Positions 1 to 5,989 of a DNA stretch of 6,064 nucleotides are shown one piece after another. The stretch spans positions 1-6,064 of the forward strand of contig QHZV01000023.1 in assembly GCA_003224785.1 (NCBI GenBank). Direction: 5' to 3'. Below the pieces are notes generated by a model, which was not told the DNA's origin, did not search any database, and worked only from the letters and a program-made list of their open reading frames with translations. This stretch comes from Acidobacteriota bacterium (GTDB lineage: Bacteria; Acidobacteriota; Terriglobia; Terriglobales; Acidobacteriaceae). The translations under genes were made by a program, and so were the position numbers. Each line of letters starts with the position of its first letter. Position 1 is the first letter of the stretch.

Positions 1-1433
1 TGCTTCGCCAAGTTGCGGGCGGTGCCGCGGCTGTAAGCGTTGATGAAGTTTGCGCCTTCAAGCGCCACGTTGAACATTGGTTCCAACGTGTCCTCAAAAA
101 TCGGGTCTCCCGTGGAATTGGTGAAATCGGCAACCAGCACCGAAACTGATTTGTTTGCTGGCGCGGGCGCGTTGGTAAGTTTTCCGCGCATCAGAAAACC
201 AACAGTGGCTAAAACCGCCACAGTTAGTCCGACGCCAATTTTGGGCCATGGAATCGACTCGCCCCATGGACGCGAGCTTTCCGGAAATTTTAATGTGGCC
301 GCGGCAGTCCCGCCCTGCCAGGCTGCCAGGTCGTCCAGCATCTCGCCGGCATTCTGGTATCTGAGCTGAACATCACGCTCCAGACACTTGCTCACAATGT
401 TGCTGAGCGCCGCCGGGATTGTTGCATCATGCGAGACCACAGGAATGGCGCGTTCGTGCACGCGCTTTAACAGGCTGGCTAAGGCGCTATCGGCCCTGAA
501 CGGCATCTTGCCGGTCAGCAATTCAAAGAAGATGAGGCCAACCGTGAACAAGTCAGAGCGCTGATCAAGCGCTGCGCCCATCGCCTGCTCAGGCGACATA
601 TATTCCATGGTGCCGAGCACCGCACCAGTTTTGGTCATTCCATCTGATTCGAGCGAACGCGCAAGGCCGAAATCCATCACGAGAATTCGCCCTTGCGGGT
701 CCCGCATAATGTTGCCTGGCTTCAGATCGCGATGGATAACGCCCTCACGATGAGCCGCCTTCAGCCCCGACAAAACCTGCGTAATGATTTCCGCCGACTC
801 TACTACGCCCAATTTGCCGTGCTCGCGGAGAATTTGGTAAAGGCTGGTACCCTCCACGTACTCCATGGTGATGAAGCGCATTCCGTTAGCTTCACCAAGA
901 TCGAAGATGCGAATGATGTTGCGGTCCGTAACTTGTCTTGCAAGCACCAGCTCTTGCTTGAATCGCTGCAGAATTTCAGGATTGCTGGAGAGTTCCGGCC
1001 GGATGACTTTCAACGCGATCAGGCGATCGAGTTCGTTGTCTCGCGCTTTGTAAACTGCGCCCATTCCGCCTTCGCCCAGCAGATCCAGGATCTCGTACCG
1101 GTTCGCGAGCACGCTGCCGGTTGGAAGCAGGAACGAAGCATTCCAATTACTCGCGGGCGGAGTTGGCGCTGGACGGCTTGGAGCGCGAACTGGCGCGTCC
1201 AGCATCGTCGCTGCTTCGGAAGCATGAGATGGCTGAGATGGTTCGATGATTGTGGCCGCATCGAAGGCGCTGCCAGAATGCAGGATTGTGGGAGCTTCGG
1301 AGTCGAAGTTTTGTCCGCTATCCGGTTTCGGAGGCGGTGTCTTTACTGCATTTAAGCTTTGCTTAAGAGGTGAGGACGGCGGAGTCGGCGACTTCTCGCG
1401 ATTAGGACCCTCATGGTCTTTGAAACCAGCCAT
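1..1433 (-). CDS. Transmembrane eukaryotic-type Ser/Thr protein kinase (3' end outside window)
   Basis: Transfers phosphate from ATP to Ser/Thr of target proteins; the kinase domain should face the cytoplasm. 477 codons are visible with no stop before the left edge, so the C-terminus is missing. Residues 1-110 are a Pro/Ser/Thr-rich, probably disordered extension. The kinase domain spans about 111-371: Gly-rich loop GEGGMG (120-125), ATP-binding Lys142 in ALK, helix-C Glu161, catalytic HRDLKPGN (Asp236), DFG (254-256) and MSPEQ closing the activation loop. All catalytic residues are present, so it should be active. A single membrane helix lies at 399-415. Beyond it a region starts VSVLVADFTNSTGDP, resembling the TolB-like sensor region of acidobacterial kinases (family recall). 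The ATG is fixed by an in-frame TGA at 1440-1442, two codons upstream, and a GGGTGAGAG ribosome site precedes it. It probably has its own promoter at 1517-1544. Family assignment is certain; substrates are unknown. Confidence 0.95.
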   Translation of the reverse strand, partial: MAGFKDHEGPNREKSPTPPSSPLKQSLNAVKTPPPKPDSGQNFDSEAPTILHSGSAFDAATIIEPSQPSHASEAATMLDAPVRAPSRPAPTPPASNWNASFLLPTGSVLANRYEILDLLGEGGMGAVYKARDNELDRLIALKVIRPELSSNPEILQRFKQELVLARQVTDRNIIRIFDLGEANGMRFITMEYVEGTSLYQILREHGKLGVVESAEIITQVLSGLKAAHREGVIHRDLKPGNIMRDPQGRILVMDFGLARSLESDGMTKTGAVLGTMEYMSPEQAMGAALDQRSDLFTVGLIFFELLTGKMPFRADSALASLLKRVHERAIPVVSHDATIPAALSNIVSKCLERDVQLRYQNAGEMLDDLAAWQGGTAAATLKFPESSRPWGESIPWPKIGVGLTVAVLATVGFLMRGKLTNAPAPANKSVSVLVADFTNSTGDPIFEDTLEPMFNVALEGANFINAYSRGTARNLAK

Positions 1434-1516
1434 TGACTCTCACCCAACGCTGCGGGCCGAGAACATCCATAAAACCAATAAACGACCCGGGTGGCGCCCT
1501 CGATCCGAATGCCGCA

Positions 1517-1544
1517 ATTATACCTCCCTTTAAAGCCTAGCCAA
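1517..1544 (-). promoter_or_regulatory. Sigma-70-type promoter for the Ser/Thr kinase gene
   Basis: On the minus strand a -35 box TTGGCT (1544-1539, 4/6 to consensus) lies 16 bases before a perfect -10 box TATAAT (1522-1517). Transcription would start near 1510, giving a leader of about 77 nt before the kinase ATG at 1433. The site lies between the tRNA gene and the kinase, which suggests the kinase has its own transcription unit. Confidence 0.6.
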
Positions 1545-1670
1545 GCGTAGTTGGGGTGTACAAAATAATTCGGCGCGAAGGGGATAACCGCACCAAGGTG
1601 ATCCTGCACCCATGGGCAAACGGTGCTATGGCAGCCTAGCAGCAGGGATTTTGATCGCGGTGGGTAAGAA

Positions 1671-1746
1671 TGGAGCCGACGACCAGAGTTGAACTGGTGA
1701 CCTGCCGATTACGAATCGGCTGCTCTACCAACTGAGCTACGTCGGC
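1671..1746 (-). tRNA. tRNA-Thr (anticodon CGT)
   Basis: A 76-nt cloverleaf reads on the minus strand and decodes ACG threonine codons. The 7-bp acceptor stem GCCGACG/CGTCGGC pairs perfectly. The D arm is GCTC/GAGC around AGTTGGTA. The anticodon loop TTCGTAA carries CGT at positions 34-36, on stem GCCGA/TCGGC. The variable loop is AGGTC, and the T arm is ACCAG-TTCAACT-CTGGT. The discriminator base is T and the 3' CCA is encoded (1673-1671). A promoter sits directly upstream. No clear terminator follows, so how its transcript ends is open. Confidence 0.97.
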
Positions 1747-1754
1747 TTATCTCG

Positions 1755-1783
1755 ATTCTAAATGCGGGAGCGATACGCGTAAA
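1755..1783 (-). promoter_or_regulatory. Promoter of tRNA-Thr
   Basis: A -35 box TTTACG (1783-1778, 4/6) is separated by exactly 17 bases from a -10 box TAGAAT (1760-1755, 5/6). The predicted start near 1748 leaves only about 2 nt before the mature tRNA 5' end at 1746. The tRNA would therefore be transcribed almost from its first base, with a minimal leader for RNase P. It lies in the 101-base gap after the zinc-ribbon gene. Confidence 0.6.
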
Positions 1784-1847
1784 GAAACCACAGGCTATAG
1801 CGTGCAGTGGCCGCCAGGATACTTGATAATAACGGCATTCGAAATGG

Positions 1848-2342
1848 TCATGCCGCGATGCTGAGATACTTCTCGTATTCCTCTTCCGATTGCGCTGGCA
1901 ACAAAACCCACAGTGTATAAACCCCAAGCGCGGTGCCAAATGGAATATTAAGCAGCGACAGGAAGCCGAGAATTAGTGCAAGCACTCGCGCCCAAGGCTC
2001 TCGCTGCAGTAGTCCATATCCGGCGGCAAATCCTGCTGCGGCCTTGGCAACGACGAACGCTCCAATGATCGTCAACAACGGGTGCAGAAAAGAAGTGGAC
2101 GCTTCTGGTGCTCCGAAGTCGTGAAGGTGAACAAACAAAGTATTCGCCAGGATTATCAGCACAACTCCGCCAAGCGCGTTCAATGCAGAAAGCGCGAACC
2201 ACAAGATCGCGAGGAGCCGAACGTGTTCCTGTACTCGGCTGCGTCGCGGATAGCCCGGCATGCCTCCAACAACTTCTCTTCCACAGCCGCTGCAGAAGCG
2301 CTGGTTGGCCTGCAACTTGCCGCCGCATTGATCGCAGAACAT
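1848..2342 (-). CDS. Zinc-ribbon integral membrane protein, function unknown
   Basis: A 164-residue protein. The N-terminus is a short zinc ribbon of the zinc_ribbon_2 type with two CxxC knuckles: Cys3/Cys6 (CDQC) and Cys17/Cys20 (CSGC), spaced by 10 residues, which should bind one Zn2+. A basic linker (PRRSR, 32-36) leads into hydrophobic segments at about 43-71, 88-112 and 118-148; the last could be two short helices broken at Pro134. The conserved-looking stretch around LLQREPWAR (111-119) resembles membrane proteins often paired with such ribbons in Acidobacteriota (recall, not searched). The tail is acidic (SEEEYEKY). The start is supported by GGAGG at 2355-2351, 8 bases before ATG, and by the first Cys knuckle beginning at residue 3. 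An RNA-like element with a terminator sits just upstream. The ribbon is probably cytosolic. No enzymatic function is evident. Confidence 0.88.
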   Translation of the reverse strand: MFCDQCGGKLQANQRFCSGCGREVVGGMPGYPRRSRVQEHVRLLAILWFALSALNALGGVVLIILANTLFVHLHDFGAPEASTSFLHPLLTIIGAFVVAKAAAGFAAGYGLLQREPWARVLALILGFLSLLNIPFGTALGVYTLWVLLPAQSEEEYEKYLSIAA

Positions 2343-2402
2343 GAAATTTTCCTCCGCCGAGTAAGACTACGTCAGCTCACGCCGGATGGTTCCGTTAATT
2401 GC

Positions 2403-2438
2403 AAACGAAAAGGCCACCCGGCAACAGGGCGGCCTCTT
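2403..2438 (-). terminator. Rho-independent terminator ending the candidate small RNA
   Basis: On the minus strand AGGCCGCCC (2435-2427) pairs with GGGTGGCCT (2419-2411) across a 7-nt loop, giving a 9-bp GC-rich stem with one G-U pair. A-U and G-U pairs can extend it into the U-rich tract (2410-2403, TTTCGTTT). Read on the plus strand, the G-U position becomes an A-C mismatch and the 3' tract is CTTCTTT, so the minus orientation fits better. It ends about 60 bases before the zinc-ribbon ATG, too far downstream of the DUF6599-like stop (over 200 bases) to be that gene's obvious terminator. Confidence 0.7.
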
Positions 2439-2488
2439 CTTTCAAGGGAGAATAGTTCCAACGGAGGTTTATGCCGTTAAAACTTTCT
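2403..2488 (-). ncRNA. Candidate small RNA or attenuated leader, about 86 nt
   Basis: A self-contained transcription unit. A strong promoter (2495-2523) predicts a start at A2488. Four bases later an 11-bp hairpin begins: 2484-2474 pairs with 2464-2454 around a 9-nt loop CAUAAACCU. An unpaired, C-rich linker (2453-2439, containing CUCCC) follows, then the intrinsic terminator (2438-2403). This is the usual layout of a bacterial regulatory small RNA. The first hairpin has two U-G pairs (2480/2458 and 2479/2459) that would be C-A mismatches on the other strand, which supports minus-strand transcription. No convincing reading frame lies inside. It could also be the regulated 5' leader of the zinc-ribbon gene, whose start codon is about 60 bases past the terminator. 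I do not recognise a known RNA family. Confidence 0.5.
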
Positions 2489-2494
2489 GGCGAA

Positions 2495-2523
2495 ATCTTA
2501 TGAGCCGGGGACGGGGGTGTCAA
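2495..2523 (-). promoter_or_regulatory. Strong sigma-70-type promoter upstream of the candidate small RNA
   Basis: A perfect -35 box TTGACA (2523-2518) is followed, after exactly 17 bases, by -10 box TAAGAT (2500-2495, 4/6). The expected start is a purine at about 2488. It is the best promoter in the window. It drives the hairpin-plus-terminator element and, by read-through, possibly the zinc-ribbon gene. A 14-bp palindrome lies 29 bases upstream of the -35 box. Confidence 0.65.
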
Positions 2524-2543
2524 GGAACTTTTTCGGAAATAAG

Positions 2544-2572
2544 GGCATTGTTTTCAATAGATTGAACATGCC
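2544..2572 (-). terminator. Inverted repeat; possible terminator of the amidase/DUF6599-like unit
   Basis: The perfect 14-bp palindrome TTCAATAGATTGAA (2553-2566) is flanked by GGCAT (2544-2548) and ATGCC (2568-2572). As minus-strand RNA it folds into a long hairpin with an asymmetric internal loop, followed by the imperfect U-rich tract CTTATTT (2543-2537). It lies about 80 bases past the DUF6599-like stop codon and just before the small-RNA promoter, so it could end the upstream operon. The palindrome could instead be an operator for that promoter; the sequence does not decide. Confidence 0.4.
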
Positions 2573-2649
2573 GCGTCAGAACTTTAGGTTTGCGTCAAAT
2601 TGAGACAAAAGAGGCTTGATACCGAGCCAACCGGCTTTAATTGAGGAGC

Positions 2650-3759
2650 TTACACGCGATTCTGCCCCTCCGGGCCTTTGTCCGAGAGGTGCAGCCCGAT
2701 GATTTCGACCTGTTCCGGACGATCGAAAACTTTGCCCGGCAAAAGCCGCTTTACGGCCACACGAAAGCCTCCGAAAGCGATGCTGCTGACCAGCAGCATG
2801 CCCATGATCACTGCGGCGAGAATGATGCCACCGAGCACCACGCGGCCTACGTTGTCCTTTGGATTTTGGTACGTGTTCTGGTTCCAGGTCACATCGGTGT
2901 CGTAATTGACAGCCGAAGCTAATTCTTTGGCTGCGTCTGCGCCGATGTCCCCTAAAACGAGGACAAGCATACGTCCTGTGCGTCTCTTGGCGAGCAAGTC
3001 TTCTTGAAGTTGGTGTGCTTGCTCTGCCTGCTCGATTCTCTTCAGCTCGCTGGTTGCAATTTGCGCGGTGGGATAGCCGATCAAAATGAGCTTGCCGGTG
3101 TTGTTGGAAACCTTGAAATCCCCGAGCACGACTTCCGCGCCTTTGGTGAAATCGACGAGTTGCGCACCGACTGCAGCGGTCTGCTGCAGTGCCAAAGGTC
3201 CAACAATATATTTTGCTGAATCTTTCACATAGGACTGTTTGGGCAGGTAACCCACAAGATCAGGCAGCTTCGATTCGCTTCCCAAAGCTTTTGGTAAAGT
3301 GTCGGAGAGTTCCCTCAATTCCGCCGCCGACATCCCGGACAGCTTGGTGAAGATTGCATCCGCCAGAATCTTGCCGTGAAAGAACAGAACTCGCGCGCCC
3401 AGGGATGACCCTTGATCTCCGATTTCTTCGCTGTGCATGTTGGCAGTTCGATAGAACGTGTACGCGCCGAAGGCGCCACTGGCGTCTTGAAATCGGGCCG
3501 CCTTCACTGTGACCTGTCGTCCATCATCCCGCGAGTAAGTTGCAGTGGTCACGTCCGCAAAACCGTACTCCTTGAGCACGGCTGCATTCGCGGGGTCGGC
3601 GGCCATCGGATTAGCATTTACGGGGCTGGACTTCACAAGGCGCCATCCCGCAAATTCCTTCGGCAGCAGTGGAGTAGGGGTCTCGACGGCGGCGGAACAC
3701 AGCCCGGCCAATAGACTGATGAATAAGACGAAAACAAAAGAAAAACGCAGGAACTTCAT
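2650..3759 (-). CDS. Exported membrane-anchored protein resembling DUF6599
   Basis: A 369-residue protein of unknown function. It has a Sec-type signal peptide at 1-24 (Lys/Arg n-region, hydrophobic VFVLFISLLAGL core, Ala-rich end), an extracytoplasmic domain of about 280 residues, one membrane helix at about 307-332, and a basic then polar cytoplasmic tail (333-369) with RPEQVEIIGLHL. Cys21 follows Leu, so it is not a good lipobox. The early PLLPKEFAGWR motif, the middle stretch on dose-like length and this tail resemble proteins labelled DUF6599 in Acidobacteriota; this is from memory and was not searched. The ATG is chosen because it begins a clean signal peptide. The only purine-rich ribosome site, AGGAG, lies about 16 bases upstream, which is unusually far. 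It follows the amidase gene by 84 bases with no clear promoter or terminator between, so an operon and an envelope-related role are plausible. Confidence 0.85.
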   Translation of the reverse strand: MKFLRFSFVFVLFISLLAGLCSAAVETPTPLLPKEFAGWRLVKSSPVNANPMAADPANAAVLKEYGFADVTTATYSRDDGRQVTVKAARFQDASGAFGAYTFYRTANMHSEEIGDQGSSLGARVLFFHGKILADAIFTKLSGMSAAELRELSDTLPKALGSESKLPDLVGYLPKQSYVKDSAKYIVGPLALQQTAAVGAQLVDFTKGAEVVLGDFKVSNNTGKLILIGYPTAQIATSELKRIEQAEQAHQLQEDLLAKRRTGRMLVLVLGDIGADAAKELASAVNYDTDVTWNQNTYQNPKDNVGRVVLGGIILAAVIMGMLLVSSIAFGGFRVAVKRLLPGKVFDRPEQVEIIGLHLSDKGPEGQNRV

Positions 3760-3843
3760 CCAGATAGTGTTCGGACTCCTATTTATTAGAGTACAGAGGG
3801 CTCGAGGAAGTTTCCAGAGAGGCAGGAGCTTGCAAAAGCAGGT

Positions 3844-5898
3844 TCAGTCGGTTGACGCTTTTTCAATCTTGCTGGCGACTTTGACGCCGCCCAGTCCGTT
3901 CACATAGCGGGATATTCCGCGGTATAGCGATTCCGCGATTCGCTGACGGTACTCGGGGCCCTTGAGTCTTTTCTCATCGCCAGGGTTACTGATGAACGAG
4001 ATCTCAGCCAGGATGGAAGGCATGTTTGCGCCGATCAGCACCACGAAAGGCGCCTTCTTCACTCCCCGGTCGCGAATTCCGGCGCTCTTTGTCGCCAGTC
4101 CGCTGTGAAGCGATTCCTGAACATCAGACGCGAACTCTCGGGATTCATCGATCTTTTCTCTGAGAGCGATTTTCTTGACCAGGTCCTGGAGCTCATGAAT
4201 GTCTTTGTCCGATGCGGCGTTCTCGCGGGCCGCAACTTCCAGGGCTTCCGGAGAAGAAGTGAAATTCAGGTAATAAGTTTCAACTCCGCGCGCGTCGGGA
4301 TCGTGGCTGGAATTGGCGTGGACGGAAACAAATAGATCTGCCTGCTCCTGGTTAGCAATGGATGTCCGAGTCTCGAGCGGAATGAAAGTGTCGTCGCGTC
4401 GAGTGAACACGACATCTGCGCCAAGCCGTGCTTCCAGAAGTTTACCGAGCCGGCGGCTCACGTCAAGCACCAGATCTTTTTCCAGCAATCCATTGGGCCC
4501 GATGGTTCCGGTGTCATGACCGCCATGTCCGGGATCAATCACGATCTTGCCGATTTTTAATCCTAGAGCGCGAATCAGAGAGCGATCTCCACTGGAGGTA
4601 GGCTGGGCCTCGCGCGCGGAAGCCATCAAAGGCGAATGATGTTTTAAGGATTTGGTCGTAGTGCGGGTTCTCGCGATTTTTTGGACCGGTTTCTGCGACG
4701 GAGTATCTGTATCGTCGTCGGTCGAATCCTCAGCTTCGACGATCACTTTCTTTGGCGTATCTGCTCTGGCGCTGGATATCGGTTTTTCTTCTGCAGGTAC
4801 AACCTTCACGGTGCGCGGTTCGCTCTCTTTTTGAACCTTCGCGGTCGTCGCGGCAGTTGGCTGTCTCGGACTTGGGTCTCCACTATGGACGCTGTCGCTA
4901 TGCACATCAATAACGAGCCGCGGTGGACTCAACAGTAAAGATGCGTTGTAGGTGGCATTGCCGTCGGTCTCGATCACGATCCGGGCCTTGCCAGGTTTGA
5001 ATTGCGCGACCCGGACTTTCTTCACTAAGCCGTCGTCAACGTCAAAACTCTTCCCCTTTAATACCGAAGGCAAATACGTATTCTTCAAATCGAAGAAGAT
5101 CCGGTCCGGACTATCAATTCGTTGCGACTCGAACTCCACATCCTGATCAAGGTCAACCGTGACCCGCGTATAGTCGGGGGTTGACCAGTGCTCCACGGCG
5201 GTCACCTGAACTAGATCGTTGCTTTTTGCGCTGGACGAGTCATCGCTTTGCGCCTTCTTTGCTTCCTTAGAAGTCGGCTTAACGGATTCTCGTGAAGCAG
5301 CTTCCTCCGACTCCTCAGAGTGCAACGAGCCCAATTCCTCGCGGGCTTTTTGCGCAGACTGGCTGTTCGGGTACTGCCGAACTAAATCTTCCAACGCAGA
5401 TTGTCCGTCGGCGACATCGCCAAGATCGTTTTTGTAGATCACACCGATTGCGAGAAGGGCCTCTATGCGATGTTTGCTGCTGGGATATTCTTTGCGTAGA
5501 AATTTATACTCGCGCACTGCGGAGAACAACGCTGCATCATCTTTATAAATGCGCGCCATCTCTGCGGTGAGTTCCGCGACTTCGAAAGCGCTGCCGTCGG
5601 CTTTGCTCGATATGGGCGCTTCGAGAACGACGCGGCGATACGCGGCGATAACGGTTTCGTACTGCTGGCGAGTGCGAGCGTGCTCCGGTTCGGCCAGGAG
5701 AGCTTCGCGTTGCGACTCGGCTTTATCGAATTGGTTTTCAGCCCACCCTTGCGAGCGATGGATTCTTGCTTGCGCGAACGCGCTGGTCAACAGGATACAA
5801 ATGATGGCGGCGAGTTGCCGCGTGCGCGAACCGAGGACCAGTTCGCACACCTCTCCACCTGCGCGCGAGGCGCTTTGCCTTCCATCAACGCTATTCAA
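3844..5898 (-). CDS. Exported N-acetylmuramoyl-L-alanine amidase (TPR-AMIN-Amidase_3)
   Basis: A zinc hydrolase that cleaves the bond between N-acetylmuramic acid and L-alanine in peptidoglycan, acting in the periplasm, usually in daughter-cell separation or wall remodelling. Numbered from TTG5898 it has 684 residues: signal peptide core LAAIICILLTSAFAQA (29-44, AxA cleavage); helical TPR-like repeats about 52-192; AMIN domain about 229-333 (family role: septal peptidoglycan targeting); a low-complexity linker 334-445; Amidase_3 about 450-668. The zinc ligands are His458 (DPGHGG), Glu473 (LLEKDL) and His527 (SVHAN); the catalytic Glu632 is in AEISFISN. All are present. A helical insert at about 548-600 corresponds to the segment that controls activity in AmiA/B/C-type enzymes. 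No ATG lies near the N-terminus. TTG5898 is the first start after an in-frame TAG, but GTG5850 (residue 17) follows AGGTGGAG and gives a more normal signal peptide, so 3844-5850 is a serious alternative. Confidence 0.94.
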   Translation of the reverse strand: MNSVDGRQSASRAGGEVCELVLGSRTRQLAAIICILLTSAFAQARIHRSQGWAENQFDKAESQREALLAEPEHARTRQQYETVIAAYRRVVLEAPISSKADGSAFEVAELTAEMARIYKDDAALFSAVREYKFLRKEYPSSKHRIEALLAIGVIYKNDLGDVADGQSALEDLVRQYPNSQSAQKAREELGSLHSEESEEAASRESVKPTSKEAKKAQSDDSSSAKSNDLVQVTAVEHWSTPDYTRVTVDLDQDVEFESQRIDSPDRIFFDLKNTYLPSVLKGKSFDVDDGLVKKVRVAQFKPGKARIVIETDGNATYNASLLLSPPRLVIDVHSDSVHSGDPSPRQPTAATTAKVQKESEPRTVKVVPAEEKPISSARADTPKKVIVEAEDSTDDDTDTPSQKPVQKIARTRTTTKSLKHHSPLMASAREAQPTSSGDRSLIRALGLKIGKIVIDPGHGGHDTGTIGPNGLLEKDLVLDVSRRLGKLLEARLGADVVFTRRDDTFIPLETRTSIANQEQADLFVSVHANSSHDPDARGVETYYLNFTSSPEALEVAARENAASDKDIHELQDLVKKIALREKIDESREFASDVQESLHSGLATKSAGIRDRGVKKAPFVVLIGANMPSILAEISFISNPGDEKRLKGPEYRQRIAESLYRGISRYVNGLGGVKVASKIEKASTD

Positions 5899-5989
5899 TT
5901 CGCGACTCGTGTTCTTTGTCCTGGAAGACGTTTGAACCTAGACTTTGAGCCTGGATGCTAAAAGTTTTACCGCCGCCGTTTAGATGCCT

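Noticed and set aside
693..1355. 220-codon plus-strand open frame opposite the kinase gene
   Set aside because: It is antisense to the kinase, whose catalytic motifs are intact on the minus strand; the plus translation resembles no protein family.
1352..1609. 85-codon minus-strand frame upstream of and overlapping the kinase start
   Set aside because: It covers the kinase promoter and ribosome site and overlaps the kinase in another frame; composition looks random.
1600..1670. Small inverted repeats downstream of the tRNA (GCACC/GGTGC)
   Set aside because: A 5-bp stem with a 10-nt loop and no U-rich tract; not a credible terminator.
1709..1939. 76-codon minus-strand frame running into the tRNA
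   Set aside because: It overlaps both the tRNA and the end of the zinc-ribbon gene in a different frame, with no family resemblance.
2082..2480. 132-codon plus-strand frame across the zinc-ribbon gene and small-RNA region
   Set aside because: It is a shadow of the minus-strand gene and has no ribosome site or recognisable motif.
2471..2503. Ten-codon plus-strand mini-frame after GGAGG (ATG at 2471)
   Set aside because: The GGAGG is the complement of the hairpin's CCUCC; spacing is only 3 bases and no plus-strand promoter is visible.
2600..2640. Short GGCT/AGCC hairpins followed on the minus strand by TCTTTT
   Set aside because: Stems are only 4 bp and mutually exclusive, too weak to call a terminator for the DUF6599-like gene.
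3785..3830. Possible promoter TGGAAA-17-TACTCT before the DUF6599-like gene
   Set aside because: Only 4/6 and 3/6 matches; this level is expected by chance, so an operon with the amidase is preferred.
5549..5935. 128-codon plus-strand frame opposite the amidase N-terminus
   Set aside because: It is antisense to the signal peptide and TPR-like region of the amidase, with no family motif.
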